NCBI RefSeq assembly: GCF_947502895.1
Contig: NZ_CANNBM010000002.1
Coordinates: forward strand, 868,001 to 932,000
Length of the DNA stretch: 64,000 bases
Direction of reading: 5' to 3'
DNA from: an uncultured Sulfitobacter sp.
Lineage (GTDB): Bacteria > Pseudomonadota > Alphaproteobacteria > Rhodobacterales > Rhodobacteraceae
Positions 8,356 through 18,466 of the stretch are shown piece by piece. A program made the position numbers and the translations under genes. The notes beneath the pieces are model-generated. The model was not told the DNA's origin. It saw nothing but the letters and a program-made list of their open reading frames with translations, and made no database searches. The first letter of the stretch is position 1. The number at the start of each line of letters is the position of its first letter.

Positions 8356-10122
8356 ATGCCGCTGCTGGATGTGACATCGCTAACCATTGGTTTTGGCAAA
8401 GCACCACCTGTGGTGACAGACGTCTCTTTTTCCGTTGAATGTGGTGAAACCCTTGCTTTGGTTGGGGAAAGTGGCTCAGGCAAGACGCTGACCTGCCGCT
8501 CGATACTGCGCATACTTCCTGCGACAGCGCAGCTGCGCGGCGGAGAGATTCGCTATGACAGCGGTGGATCGCAGTGCGATCTGCTGCATGCCCCTGCACG
8601 CCAGCTGCGCGCATTGCGCGGTGATCGTATCTCGATGATATTTCAGGAACCGATGCGCTCGCTCTCGCCGCTGCACCGTCTGGGCAATCAGGTGGCAGAG
8701 GTTTTGCACCTGCACCAGTCACTCAGCGCGACCGAAGCAAAGGCCCGCGTTCTGGCCCAGTTCGAGCGTGTCGGCTTTGCCGATCCCGAACGCGCGTGGA
8801 ACAGCTATCCCTTCGAGATGTCAGGCGGCATGCGCCAGCGCGCGATGATCGCCATGGCCATGGTCTCAAAACCCGATCTGCTGATCGCGGATGAGCCGAC
8901 AACCGCACTTGACGTCACCACACAGGCCCAAGTGCTGGGCCTGATCAAAGAACTTCAGGTCGAGACAGGCATGGCCGTGATCCTTGTCACCCACGATCTG
9001 GGCGTGGTTGCCAATATGGCTGACAAAGTCGTGGTCATGAACAAGGGCCGCGTGATGGAAGCAGGACGTGCCACTGACGTTCTGGGCGACCCTGCGCATG
9101 GCTACACCAAAAAGCTGTTTGCCGCAGCACCCGTCATTCCGACCGTGGCAGAGCCTGCCCGCGCCATGGCGCAGACCGATCTGATACTCGACATTCGCAA
9201 TGTGACCAAAACGTTTACCCTGCGCAGCAAGGGGTGGCGCGCACCGCAGACAATAACCGCCTGCCGCGATGTGACACTGAAACTGCCGCGTGGCAAAACA
9301 CTGGCCGTGGTGGGCGAAAGCGGATCAGGCAAGACGACATGCGCACGTGTCGCATTGGGAGCGACCCTGCCTGACGCGGGTGGCGAGGTACTGTTCAGGG
9401 CGCGCGCAGGCGATGCCCCCGTTAATGTACACGACCTCAGCTCAGCAGAGCGCCGCAACTTTCAGCGCGATGCACAAATGGTTTTCCAAGACCCCTATTC
9501 ATCGCTCAGCCCCCGAATGCGGGTGCAGGACGCATTGATGGAGCCCGCGGAGATCCACAATATCGGCACAAGGGCCGAGCGGCGTGACAAGGCCGAGGCG
9601 ATGATCCGTATGGTGGGCCTGAGCCCAGATATGCTGCCACGCTATCCGCACGCTTTTTCGGGCGGTCAACGCCAGCGCCTGTCGATCGCCCGCGCCCTGA
9701 CGCTTGATCCGCAGCTGCTGGTCTGTGACGAGCCTACCTCGGCGCTGGATGTCTCTGTTCAGGACCAGATCCTGACCCTGCTGGAAGACATCCGCGACCG
9801 CGCGGGCCTGAGCTATCTGTTTATCAGCCATGATCTGGCCGTGGTTGCGCGGATCGCCGATGAAGTCGCGGTTATGCGCGCAGGTGTGATCGTCGAGCAA
9901 GCGCCGCCCGACACGCTGTTTTATAACCCTCAACATCCCTACACCCGCGCGCTGATCGCCGCACAGCCAGAGCCTGATATCACCCGCCCCATCGACCTTG
10001 ATCTGGTGGCGAAGGGCGCTGGCAGCCCGGATGGCTGGCCTGAAATGTTCCGCTTTGAGGGCGCGCAGGCCCCTGCCCTACGGGAGCTGGAACCCGGACA
10101 TATGGTGCGCTGTCATGTATAG
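8356..10122 (+). CDS. Peptide/opine-type ABC transporter, double ATP-binding protein
   Basis: A 588-residue protein with two complete ABC ATPase domains in tandem, as in YejF or GsiA. Domain 1 has GESGSGKT, SGGMRQRAMIAMAM and IADEPTTALD; domain 2 (from about residue 280) has GESGSGKTT, SGGQRQRLSIARAL and CDEPTSALD. It should energise the importer encoded by the next three genes. The start at 8356 is chosen for the AAGGAA site just upstream. Its stop overlaps the start of the binding-protein gene by 8 bases. The 227 bases before it form the divergent promoter region shared with the acyl-CoA operon. Confidence 0.92.
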   Translation: MPLLDVTSLTIGFGKAPPVVTDVSFSVECGETLALVGESGSGKTLTCRSILRILPATAQLRGGEIRYDSGGSQCDLLHAPARQLRALRGDRISMIFQEPMRSLSPLHRLGNQVAEVLHLHQSLSATEAKARVLAQFERVGFADPERAWNSYPFEMSGGMRQRAMIAMAMVSKPDLLIADEPTTALDVTTQAQVLGLIKELQVETGMAVILVTHDLGVVANMADKVVVMNKGRVMEAGRATDVLGDPAHGYTKKLFAAAPVIPTVAEPARAMAQTDLILDIRNVTKTFTLRSKGWRAPQTITACRDVTLKLPRGKTLAVVGESGSGKTTCARVALGATLPDAGGEVLFRARAGDAPVNVHDLSSAERRNFQRDAQMVFQDPYSSLSPRMRVQDALMEPAEIHNIGTRAERRDKAEAMIRMVGLSPDMLPRYPHAFSGGQRQRLSIARALTLDPQLLVCDEPTSALDVSVQDQILTLLEDIRDRAGLSYLFISHDLAVVARIADEVAVMRAGVIVEQAPPDTLFYNPQHPYTRALIAAQPEPDITRPIDLDLVAKGAGSPDGWPEMFRFEGAQAPALRELEPGHMVRCHV

Positions 10123-12037
10123 AATTATCTCCTTTGCGGCAGCTTTGATGCTGTTTGCCGCGCCGACATTGGCGCAAACACCCGCTGTCAAAGAAAGCAG
10201 CTTTTGGGCCGCAGAAGTAACAAGCGGCAACATGCCTCCCGCCGCTGAACGCTTGCCGCTTGATCCGTTGATTGTCGATCTGGAGGCCAAAGGCAGAACG
10301 CTCGGCGTTCAAGGCGGGACGCTGCGCACGCTTGTTTCGCGCAGCAAAGACATACGCCAGATGGTGGTTTACGGTTATGCGCGGCTGGTGGGATATGATG
10401 CAGATTACACGCTGCAACCCGATATCCTGCGCGACATCACTGTTGAGGAAGACCGTAAGTTCACCCTGCATCTGCGCCGCGGTCACCGCTGGTCGGATGG
10501 CGCGCCATTCACCGCAGATGATTTTGCCTATTGGTGGACCCATGTCGCCAACAACCCCGAGATCACCCCCTCTGGCCCGCCGGAATGGATGACAGTTGAC
10601 GATAAACTGGGCAGTGTGACCTTTCCCGACAAACATACTGTTGTGTTTGAATGGAGCGCGCCAAACCCGAACTTTCTGCCGCTCTTGGCACAGGCCAGCC
10701 CGCCTTTCATTTACCGTCCCGCACATTACCTCAAACAGTTCCATGTTGATTTTGCCGATGCCGATTTTCTGGTGCAGGAAATTTTGTCCGCCCGTGTAAA
10801 AAGCTGGGCCGCGCTGCACAACAAGCGCGACAACATGTATAAATTCGACAACCCCGACCAGCCCACATTGCAACCGTGGCTGAATGCCTCGGGCAAGCCT
10901 ACATCGCGCAACATGTTCGTGCGCAACCCTTATTTCCACCGTATCGACACCGCTGGCACGCAGCTTCCCTATATCGACGTGGTGCAGATGACAGTGGTGG
11001 GCAGTGGCCTGATTGCAGCCAAATCCAACGCCGGCGAAGTAGATCTTCAGGCACGTGGTCTCGGCTTTCGTGATGTGGCGATCCTGAAAAAGGGCGAAGC
11101 AGACGGTGGCAAGTATCGCACCTTGCTCTGGGGCAACGGGGCAGCCAGCCAGATCGCCATTTATCCCAACCTGAATTTTGCAGATCCTGTGTGGCGCAAC
11201 GTGATGCGTGATGTGCGCTTTCGCCGCGCGCTCAGCCTCGGGATTGACCGGCGCATGATCAACCGCGCGCTCTATTTCGGGTTGGCGCAGGAGGGCGGGA
11301 TGACCGCGCTTGCCCGCAGCCCCCTGCACAACCCCGATGATCTGGCCGCTTGGTCACAGATGGACATCGCCCATGCCAACCGCCTGCTTGACGACATGGG
11401 TCTGACCGAGCGCACTGGCAACGGCCTGCGCAAATTGCCAGACGGCCGCGCAATGGAGTTTGTAATCGAGACCGCAGGCGAGCGGCAGGAAGAGGAAAAC
11501 GCCCTGACAATCATCGCAGACACGTGGCGTGAACTCGGCATCCGTCTTATCATGCGACCACTGGACCGCGATATCCTGCGCAACCGCATCTATGCTGGCA
11601 CAGGCATGGCCGCCGTCTGGTTCGGGTGGGACAACGGCCTGCCACGCTCTGAGACGTCGCCCGGATACCTCGCTCCGACCGAGCAGGAGTTTTTTGCGTG
11701 GCCCAAGTGGGGCCAGTATTACCAGACAATGGGCAAGGCAGGTGAAGCCCCTGATATGGAGGCCGCAAAGCGCCTTCTCGAGCTAAGCAGCGACTGGTCA
11801 CACACCACCAACATCGAAGAGCGCACGGCAATCTGGGCGGAAATGTTGGACATCCATGCACAACAGCAATTTGCGATCGGACTGCTTTCAGGTGCGCCGC
11901 AGCCCGTTGTCGTTTCAAACCGTCTGCGCAACGTGCCACAGGAAGGCATCTGGGCCTACGACCCTGGCGCCCATTTCGGCATCCACCGCATCGATGAGTT
12001 CTACTTTGAAGATGCCCACCAGCAGGTCAGCCAATGA
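10115..12037 (+). CDS. ABC transporter substrate-binding protein, family 5
   Basis: A 640-residue periplasmic binding protein of the DppA/OppA family. It has a Sec signal peptide (MYRIISFAAALMLFAAPTLA, cleavage probably before Gln-Thr) and a typical SBP_bac_5 body with segments such as LHLRRGHRWSDGAPFTADDF. It is longer than classical DppA and similar in size to the binding proteins of Yej-type and opine-type systems. The start is the ATG overlapping the end of the ATPase gene, which gives the signal peptide directly. Ligand unknown: peptides, murein fragments or opines are possible. Confidence 0.9.
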   Translation: MYRIISFAAALMLFAAPTLAQTPAVKESSFWAAEVTSGNMPPAAERLPLDPLIVDLEAKGRTLGVQGGTLRTLVSRSKDIRQMVVYGYARLVGYDADYTLQPDILRDITVEEDRKFTLHLRRGHRWSDGAPFTADDFAYWWTHVANNPEITPSGPPEWMTVDDKLGSVTFPDKHTVVFEWSAPNPNFLPLLAQASPPFIYRPAHYLKQFHVDFADADFLVQEILSARVKSWAALHNKRDNMYKFDNPDQPTLQPWLNASGKPTSRNMFVRNPYFHRIDTAGTQLPYIDVVQMTVVGSGLIAAKSNAGEVDLQARGLGFRDVAILKKGEADGGKYRTLLWGNGAASQIAIYPNLNFADPVWRNVMRDVRFRRALSLGIDRRMINRALYFGLAQEGGMTALARSPLHNPDDLAAWSQMDIAHANRLLDDMGLTERTGNGLRKLPDGRAMEFVIETAGERQEEENALTIIADTWRELGIRLIMRPLDRDILRNRIYAGTGMAAVWFGWDNGLPRSETSPGYLAPTEQEFFAWPKWGQYYQTMGKAGEAPDMEAAKRLLELSSDWSHTTNIEERTAIWAEMLDIHAQQQFAIGLLSGAPQPVVVSNRLRNVPQEGIWAYDPGAHFGIHRIDEFYFEDAHQQVSQ

Positions 12038-13062
12038 TTGCAATTCTACGTTATGCCATCAGCCGCTTTGCCACGATGCTGCTGACCCTGTGGATTGTAT
12101 CGATCCTGGTTTTTGTCATTATCAACCTGCCGCCAGGTGATTTCCTCAGCAACCAGATCGCCGAGCTGCGGGCCACGGGGCAGTCCGAAGGTGTGGCCAA
12201 GGCCGAATTTCTGCGCACTGAATATGCGCTCGACCGCCCGCTGTGGGAGCAATATATGATCTGGGCAGGCTTCATGCCCGGCCCCCAAGGGTTCTTTGGC
12301 CTGTTGCAAGGCAACTTTGGCTGGTCCTTCGAATTTGACCGCCCCGTGTCCGAAATCGTGGGCGATGCGCTGTGGCTTACTGTGCTGGTCAACCTCGCCG
12401 CAGTCCTGTTTGTCTATGTCGTGGCCCTGCCCCTGGGCGTATTGGCCGCCGCCAAATCAGAGACTTGGGTAGATTACACAGCAGGCTTTGTCGGATACCT
12501 TGGCCTTGCCACACCCAACTTCCTACTGGCGCTGATCCTGTTCTATTACGGGCACAAGTACTTTGATCTGCCCATCGGTGGCTTGATGAGCCCCGAATAC
12601 GAAGGCCAGCCTATGTCGTGGGACAAGGTCAAATCTATCCTTGTGCATCTGATCGTGCCTACTTTCGTGATCGGCACCTCTGGGGCGGCGGCGATGATGC
12701 AACGCCTGCGCGCAAATATGCTCGACGAGCTGAGCAAACCCTACGTAGAAACCGCCATCGCCAAGGGCATGAAGCCCGGCAAGATGCTGCGCAAATACCC
12801 CCTGCGCATGGCCTTCAACCCTTTCGTCGCTGACATCGGAAATCTGCTGCCGTCGATGATTTCAGGCTCCGTTCTGGTGTCGGTTGTGCTGGGCTTGCAA
12901 ACCATCGGCCCTTATCTGCTGACCGCGCTGAAATCCCAAGACCAGTTTCTCGCGGCCTTCATCTTGATGTTCGTGGCCCTGCTCACGCTGATCGGCACCA
13001 TGATATCGGACGTGCTGCTGATGCTGCTTGATCCGCGTATCCGTCTGGGAGGGCGCAATTGA
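12034..13062 (+). CDS. ABC transporter permease, DppB/OppB family
   Basis: A 342-residue inner-membrane permease with an N-terminal helix (residues about 10-30), a periplasmic stretch and five further helices. It carries the cytoplasmic EAA loop facing the ATPase, ETAIAKGMKPGKMLRKYPLRMA. The N-terminal motif with GDFLSNQIAELRA resembles other permeases of this family. Its ATG overlaps the binding-protein stop (ATGA), and its own stop overlaps the next permease, so the importer genes are translationally coupled. Confidence 0.9.
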   Translation: MIAILRYAISRFATMLLTLWIVSILVFVIINLPPGDFLSNQIAELRATGQSEGVAKAEFLRTEYALDRPLWEQYMIWAGFMPGPQGFFGLLQGNFGWSFEFDRPVSEIVGDALWLTVLVNLAAVLFVYVVALPLGVLAAAKSETWVDYTAGFVGYLGLATPNFLLALILFYYGHKYFDLPIGGLMSPEYEGQPMSWDKVKSILVHLIVPTFVIGTSGAAAMMQRLRANMLDELSKPYVETAIAKGMKPGKMLRKYPLRMAFNPFVADIGNLLPSMISGSVLVSVVLGLQTIGPYLLTALKSQDQFLAAFILMFVALLTLIGTMISDVLLMLLDPRIRLGGRN

Positions 13063-14216
13063 TGAGCAGTGATCCAGACAACCGCTACGTCGACCCCGCC
13101 CCATGGTCGGAAGAGGCAGACCTCTCCGCCCCCGAGCGCTCGGATTTTGACGCGCCCAGCTATGTGCTGATCTGGCGCAAATTCCGCCGTCACAAGCTGG
13201 GTTTGATCTCGGGGCTATTCCTGCTTGTCTGCTACCTGATCCTGCCCGTAGCGGGCTTTGTCGCGCCGTACACGGCCAACGAACGAAGCGCAGATTACCT
13301 CTATCATCCACCACAAGAGATCAATCTGTGGCACGAGGGGGCATTCATTGGCCCTTATGTCTATGCAACCACAGCCATAGCCGATCTGGAAAATTACCGC
13401 TGGCGCTATTCCGTCGACACCACCACACCAATGCCGCTGCAATTTTTCTGTGAAGGAGCAGACTACAAAATCGCAGGCATCATTCCTTCGCATACACATC
13501 TGTTTTGCGCCCCCGAAGGAGCTACAATCTTCCTGTGGGGCTCGGACCGTTTGGGACGCGATGTATTCAGCCGCATCCTGTACGGCGCACAACTGTCGCT
13601 GACCGTGGGCATCATCGGCATTACCGTCAGCTTTATCCTTGGCATCTTTTTTGGGGCCATGGCGGGTTATTTCGGCGGCAAAACCGACTGGACGATCAAC
13701 CGCGCAATCGAGATCCTGCGCTCCCTGCCTGAACTACCACTCTGGCTTGCCCTCTCGGCCGCGGTGCCGTCCAACTGGGGTCCAGTGGCCGTGTTCTTCA
13801 TCATCTCGATCATTCTCGGTATCCTCGACTGGCCCGGCCTTGCCCGCGCCGTGCGCGCCAAATTCCTCAGCTTGCGCGAAGAGGAATACGTCCGCGCCGC
13901 CGAAATGATGGGCGCGAAACCATCGCGCGTGATCCGCCGCCATCTGCTGCCCAATTTTATGAGCCACCTGATCGCCAGCGCTACCTTGTCCATCCCCGCG
14001 ATGATCCTCGGTGAAACAGCCCTCAGCTTTCTGGGCCTCGGCCTGCGCGCCCCTGCCGTCAGCTGGGGTGTCATGCTCAACGATGCCCAAAACCTCGCCA
14101 GCATCGAAATCTACCCTTGGACAGCAATCCCGATGCTGCCCATCATAGTTGTCGTGCTGGCCTTCAACTTCCTTGGCGACGGCCTGCGGGCCTCCCTTGA
14201 CCCCTATCGCAGCTAA
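13059..14216 (+). CDS. ABC transporter permease, DppC/OppC family
   Basis: A 385-residue permease, the second membrane subunit of the importer. After the first helix (LGLISGLFLLVCYLILPVAG) comes an unusually long periplasmic insert of about 100 residues containing two cysteines, then WGSDRLGRDVFSRILYGA, the family signature, and five helices. The EAA loop reads EYVRAAEMMGAKPSRVIRRHLLPN. The start overlaps the previous permease by 4 bases. It ends the operon; paired hairpins follow. Confidence 0.9.
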   Translation: MMSSDPDNRYVDPAPWSEEADLSAPERSDFDAPSYVLIWRKFRRHKLGLISGLFLLVCYLILPVAGFVAPYTANERSADYLYHPPQEINLWHEGAFIGPYVYATTAIADLENYRWRYSVDTTTPMPLQFFCEGADYKIAGIIPSHTHLFCAPEGATIFLWGSDRLGRDVFSRILYGAQLSLTVGIIGITVSFILGIFFGAMAGYFGGKTDWTINRAIEILRSLPELPLWLALSAAVPSNWGPVAVFFIISIILGILDWPGLARAVRAKFLSLREEEYVRAAEMMGAKPSRVIRRHLLPNFMSHLIASATLSIPAMILGETALSFLGLGLRAPAVSWGVMLNDAQNLASIEIYPWTAIPMLPIIVVVLAFNFLGDGLRASLDPYRS

Positions 14217-14280
14217 TGAAAAGCGCACAAACCTCGGTCAAACGTGCCTTTTTCTCTTGGCCTTAAATCCTCCGGAGAGC

Positions 14281-14330
14281 GCGAGAGGCAGAGCCTCTCG
14301 CATATGTCGGACGGGCCCTTGGCCCGTTCG
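14281..14330. other. Two tandem hairpins in a convergent gap
   Basis: The gap between the convergent permease and MscS genes holds two inverted repeats back to back. The first is a perfect 9-base stem with a 3-base loop (14281-14289 with 14293-14301). The second is a perfect 7-base stem, extendable to 10 with one G-U pair (14308-14317 with 14321-14330). Neither has a T-run, so they may be factor-assisted terminators in both directions or a repeated extragenic element. Confidence 0.5.
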
Positions 14331-14366
14331 AAATATCTGACAAACTCGGCATCCTGAAACCAGACC

Positions 14367-16916
14367 CTAGCGGTCATCACCGTCCTGCGCCTCCCCCGCC
14401 TCGGTCTCCTCCTCGATAGAGGCATGGGCAGCGGCTGCGATCTCGCGCTTTTGCGCCTCGGTCAGGTCATCCACCTTGGCATCCGCCAACCGCACAGTAA
14501 CTTCGCGGTGGGCAAATTTGATCCCTTCACGCTCGAAGAGCGCACGGATCTCTTCATAAACCCGCTTGCGCACCAGCCACTGATCGCCTGGTTTGGTCAT
14601 GAATTTCACACGAATTATCATCGCGCTGTCCTGCATCTCGATCACACCCTGCGACTTCAGCGGGGCTATAAAATTCTGCCCGATCACTGGATCATCCAAC
14701 AGCGCGATACCCAGTTTCTTGATCAGTTTGCGCACCTTTTCTACATCCGTGTCATAGGTCACCCGCAGGGGCAGCTTCATGATTACCCAGTCTCGACTGT
14801 AGTTTGTCATCACCTGCAATTCACCGAATGGAATGGTGTGCAACGCACCCAAGTGGTGGCGCAACTGGAACGAGCGGACCGAGATTTTCTCAACCGTGCC
14901 CTTCACCCCACCCACGTCCAGATACTCGCCCTTGCGGAACGCATCATCGAACAGAAAAAACGCCCCCGCAAAAATATCGCGCACCAGCGCCTGAGAGCCA
15001 AAGCCAACGGCAACACCTACTATGCCGGCCCCCGCAAACAGCGGGCCTACGTTGATCCCGACTTCCATCAACACGATCAATATGATCGTCACCACGACCA
15101 CGATCAGCGTAAAGTTGCGAAAGAGCGGCAGCAGTGTTGCAAGACGTGAGGCCGAAGATGCGCTGCCCTCGTCCCCCGGTTCTGCGGTGATTTCGTCATC
15201 GGTTTCCTCTGCAATCTTGGTATCGATCCAGATGCGGAAGGCGTGATAAACGACATAACCGATAAAGATGATGATGATGATGTCCAGCACGCGGTCCAGC
15301 ACCGATTCCACCATTCGCGCGCCATCATTGTCCCAAATATAGAAAAACGCATAGGCACCTGCGACAAAAGCAAGAATCCCTGCTACCCGCCGCGCCAGCG
15401 CTTCAAAACTGTTGAGGACGCGCACGGGCTGGCCATGCTCTTCGGCAGTGGCGGACAGCATGTCATGCTCGGCTTGGGTCAAATCTGCGGCAGTCGGTGC
15501 TTTCACGGACTGGGCCGGCTCGATCCGCTCGGCCAGCGGACCGGCAGGAGTATCACCTTCCAACGCTGTATCGGGATCAGGGTCCGGACCGTCCTCGCGC
15601 AGCATCTTACGCGCAAGAGCTTCGCGTTCCAGCCTCTCTTGCTCGGCGATTTCCATCTCGGCCTGTTTTTCGCGCAGCAATCGCAAGACGCGTGCGCGGG
15701 CAAAGCCACGCTCGATCACGTAGTTCACGACACCGTAAACAACAATTATCGAGATCAGGATGCCGTAAGCTCCAGCAATAAGCGGGATAGAACTGGGGTT
15801 CTCGAAGATCAGGTCATAGGTCAGCTCAAACCAGGCAAACAGCACGTAAAAGATCACCGCAGGTGCCCAGGCACGGCTGAGGATACGCAGCAAAAGGCCC
15901 ACCTGAGCAGGTGATTTACCCCGCCGCAGCGCGTTGGATACCGCCGTTCTATTGACGATCACCAGCACAATATTGAACGTCACCACTGCCGCTGACAGCA
16001 TCGCTGCGACCAGCGCATAGACATCATAGTTCAGGCCCAGTTCGCCGATCCAGATGCCAAAGAGGATCGCACAGATATCGAAACAGGCGAGCAGGTACAT
16101 CCAGCGATGCAGCCGCTTTGCGTCGCGGTCCGAAAAAACCGGTATGCGATATTGCGACAGAAACGGCGACAGGATCATGCGCCACAGCCCCGCCACGAAG
16201 CGGCAGCAGAAATAGCCGATGTTTATCAGTGTGACCGTAAATTGCACCGCGCTATCATCCAGCGGCGGAAAGAACGCCACGCCAATAATGTAAGCCACTG
16301 CCATCGAGACCAGAATACCGACGACACCCACAGCAAACCGGAACACCAGAAACGGCATCTTCTCGGCATAGCCCGATGGCGCATCCTGCACGCGGGCCAC
16401 CACAAAGCGACGCAATATGCGTTTGCCGAATACCTCGCGCTCGAACAACACACCAATGCCAAAAAGCAGCAGGCTCATCCCCAGTATCTGGGCAAACAGC
16501 ATGATCGTTCCATCGGGAGAGGCTGCGCGCAGGATGTACAACACTTCTTGCACCGCAACCGGCATATTACTCAGGCGGTCGATCAACTGGTCACGCGCAC
16601 GGTCCACATTTTCCTGTGCGGTCATCAATCGCGAATAATCCTCCGCAGAAGGCGCTGCACTGACCGAGGCGGATACGTCGGGTTCACCTTTGGTAATCAC
16701 GCGGCCTTCGGTATCGATCACAATAATGTCAACACCGTCCCGCGCCGCATTGCGCAGGGTTTCCGCCAATGTCTCGGATTCGGTCGGCGCCGCCTGCTCC
16801 ACTGTTTCTGCCTCACCATACAAGAGGTTGCTCAGCCCTTGGGCCTGTGCGCCCGTCAGCGGCATGATGCTGAGAGATATCCAGATCAGACAAGCAAGCA
16901 GTATGCGGAAAATCAT
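14367..16916 (-). CDS. Large MscS-family mechanosensitive channel
   Basis: An 849-residue inner-membrane protein: signal peptide (about 1-26, ending GAQAQ), a periplasmic region, then many membrane helices. The MscS core starts near residue 620, with the pore helix and beta domain GAGIVGVAVGFGSQALVRDIFAG and FRKGEYLDVGGVKGTVEKI. A charged, coiled-coil-prone insert (ending around EIAEQERLEREALARKMLRE) lies between helices. Such multi-helix MscS proteins protect against osmotic downshock. The ATG at 16916 is preferred to a GTG at 16922 because AAAGGA lies 8 bases before the ATG but only 2 before the GTG. The C-terminal tail is acidic. Confidence 0.9.
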   Translation of the reverse strand: MIFRILLACLIWISLSIMPLTGAQAQGLSNLLYGEAETVEQAAPTESETLAETLRNAARDGVDIIVIDTEGRVITKGEPDVSASVSAAPSAEDYSRLMTAQENVDRARDQLIDRLSNMPVAVQEVLYILRAASPDGTIMLFAQILGMSLLLFGIGVLFEREVFGKRILRRFVVARVQDAPSGYAEKMPFLVFRFAVGVVGILVSMAVAYIIGVAFFPPLDDSAVQFTVTLINIGYFCCRFVAGLWRMILSPFLSQYRIPVFSDRDAKRLHRWMYLLACFDICAILFGIWIGELGLNYDVYALVAAMLSAAVVTFNIVLVIVNRTAVSNALRRGKSPAQVGLLLRILSRAWAPAVIFYVLFAWFELTYDLIFENPSSIPLIAGAYGILISIIVVYGVVNYVIERGFARARVLRLLREKQAEMEIAEQERLEREALARKMLREDGPDPDPDTALEGDTPAGPLAERIEPAQSVKAPTAADLTQAEHDMLSATAEEHGQPVRVLNSFEALARRVAGILAFVAGAYAFFYIWDNDGARMVESVLDRVLDIIIIIFIGYVVYHAFRIWIDTKIAEETDDEITAEPGDEGSASSASRLATLLPLFRNFTLIVVVVTIILIVLMEVGINVGPLFAGAGIVGVAVGFGSQALVRDIFAGAFFLFDDAFRKGEYLDVGGVKGTVEKISVRSFQLRHHLGALHTIPFGELQVMTNYSRDWVIMKLPLRVTYDTDVEKVRKLIKKLGIALLDDPVIGQNFIAPLKSQGVIEMQDSAMIIRVKFMTKPGDQWLVRKRVYEEIRALFEREGIKFAHREVTVRLADAKVDDLTEAQKREIAAAAHASIEEETEAGEAQDGDDR

Positions 16917-17156
16917 TGGCACTATCCTTTGTCGCGCATGCAGCCTTGGTGCGCCTCACGCTGACGTGACGCTAAGGCGTTGGTCCTGTCATTGCAATTA
17001 CCCGCATTCTGCCCATTTGCAACCTGTGCCACAGTCATGTGGCCGTTCGTTTTATGATGTTTTACAAACATTGCACTTTCATGCCATAGCGGACCTACGG
17101 GCCGCAGCACGCCGACCTGATATCTGCCGCGCGCACAATTGCCCAAGGAACCCGCC

Positions 17157-18437
17157 ATGACCACCACCGCCCCTGCCGACCGGATCGCTGTTTTGGGTCT
17201 TGGCTATGTCGGGCTGCCGCTGGCACTGGCGCTGGCCCGCGCCGGTTTTGAGGTTTTGGGCTATGACATTCACAGCCCCATAATCGCGGCATTGCGTGCA
17301 GGCAGCGACCCCAACGGCGAGATTGACGACGGAAAAGTCGCTGCAACCACTGCGCGCTTTACCGATGTCGCTGCTGATCTGGCTGACTGTACCGCATTTA
17401 TCATCGCAGTCCCCACCCCCATCACAGATGCAAAGGCTCCTGATCTGGGTCCTGTACTGGGCGCTTGTGCGACCATCGCGCCGCACCTGACCGACGGGGC
17501 CTTGGTGATATTGGAAAGCACTGTCTATCCCGGCGTGACCGAAGACGTTTGCGGCCCGGCCCTTGCAGCGGGCAGCGGGCTGATGACAGGCACACAAATC
17601 AAACTGGCCTATTCACCAGAGCGTGTGAACCCCGGCGATGCCGAACACTCTATGGAGAACGTAATCAAGATTATCGCTGCCCAAGACGACGAAACTCTGG
17701 ACCGCGTCGAGAAGATTTATGCCCCTGTGGTCAAGGCAGGGCTGCACCGCGCCCCCTCTATCGCTACGGCCGAGGCCGCGAAGGTGATCGAGAACACACA
17801 GCGCGATCTCAACATCGCGTTGGTCAACGAATTTGCGCTGATATTTGCGCGGCTGGGGCTGGACACGCTGGAGGTGCTGGAGGCCGCTGGCACCAAGTGG
17901 AACTTTTTGCCCTTCAAACCCGGCCTTGTGGGCGGACATTGCATCGGGGTGGACCCCTACTATCTGACCTACCGCGCCGAGCAGCTGGGCTATCACCCCG
18001 AAGTGATCCTTGCTGGACGCCGCATCAACGATGCCATGGGCGCGCACGTAGCGCAAACCTTGGTCAAGGCGATGCTGGCCCGCGACATCGGAGTGCGCGG
18101 CGCAAAGGTGCTGATACTCGGCTACACCTTCAAGGAAAACTGCGCAGATACCCGCAACACACGTGTGGCCGATATTGTGGCCGAGCTGTGTGATTACGGC
18201 GTAAAACCCCACGTGCATGACCCGTGGGTTGGCGTAGGGCGTCTGCGCGATGAACATAATGTGCAAGGCGTCGAGACACCCGAGCACGGCATGTATGACG
18301 CCATACTTGTGGCCGTTGGGCATCGCGAGTTTGTGTCATTGGGCAGCGACGCCATCCGCGGCTTTGGCAAAAAGGGCGCAGTGCTCTATGACATCAAGGG
18401 AATATTCGGCAAATCAGGTAGCGACCTGAGGCTTTGA
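17157..18437 (+). CDS. Nucleotide-sugar 6-dehydrogenase (UDP-HexNAc type, TviB/WbpO-like)
   Basis: A 426-residue NAD-dependent dehydrogenase that oxidises the C6 hydroxyl of a nucleotide sugar to the uronate in two steps. It has the Rossmann motif VLGLGYVGLPLA (residues about 12-23), the mid-domain AYSPERVNPG and the catalytic Cys262 in LVGGHCIGVDPYYL. The segments fit the UDP-N-acetylhexosamine branch (TviB, WbpO) better than UDP-glucose dehydrogenase, but that is a judgement by eye. The ATG at 17157 follows AAGGAA. It is the first gene of the glycan cluster, 29 bases before the first glycosyltransferase, and probably supplies its uronic acid donor. Confidence 0.88.
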   Translation: MTTTAPADRIAVLGLGYVGLPLALALARAGFEVLGYDIHSPIIAALRAGSDPNGEIDDGKVAATTARFTDVAADLADCTAFIIAVPTPITDAKAPDLGPVLGACATIAPHLTDGALVILESTVYPGVTEDVCGPALAAGSGLMTGTQIKLAYSPERVNPGDAEHSMENVIKIIAAQDDETLDRVEKIYAPVVKAGLHRAPSIATAEAAKVIENTQRDLNIALVNEFALIFARLGLDTLEVLEAAGTKWNFLPFKPGLVGGHCIGVDPYYLTYRAEQLGYHPEVILAGRRINDAMGAHVAQTLVKAMLARDIGVRGAKVLILGYTFKENCADTRNTRVADIVAELCDYGVKPHVHDPWVGVGRLRDEHNVQGVETPEHGMYDAILVAVGHREFVSLGSDAIRGFGKKGAVLYDIKGIFGKSGSDLRL

Positions 18438-18466
18438 GCCTGCCCAGACAGACGGAAAGACGATTT

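Noticed and set aside
9980..11329. 449-codon open frame on the minus strand
   Set aside because: It is antisense to the ABC binding-protein gene, has no ribosome site or domain, and its sequence is the His/Gln/Arg-rich type of shadow frames.
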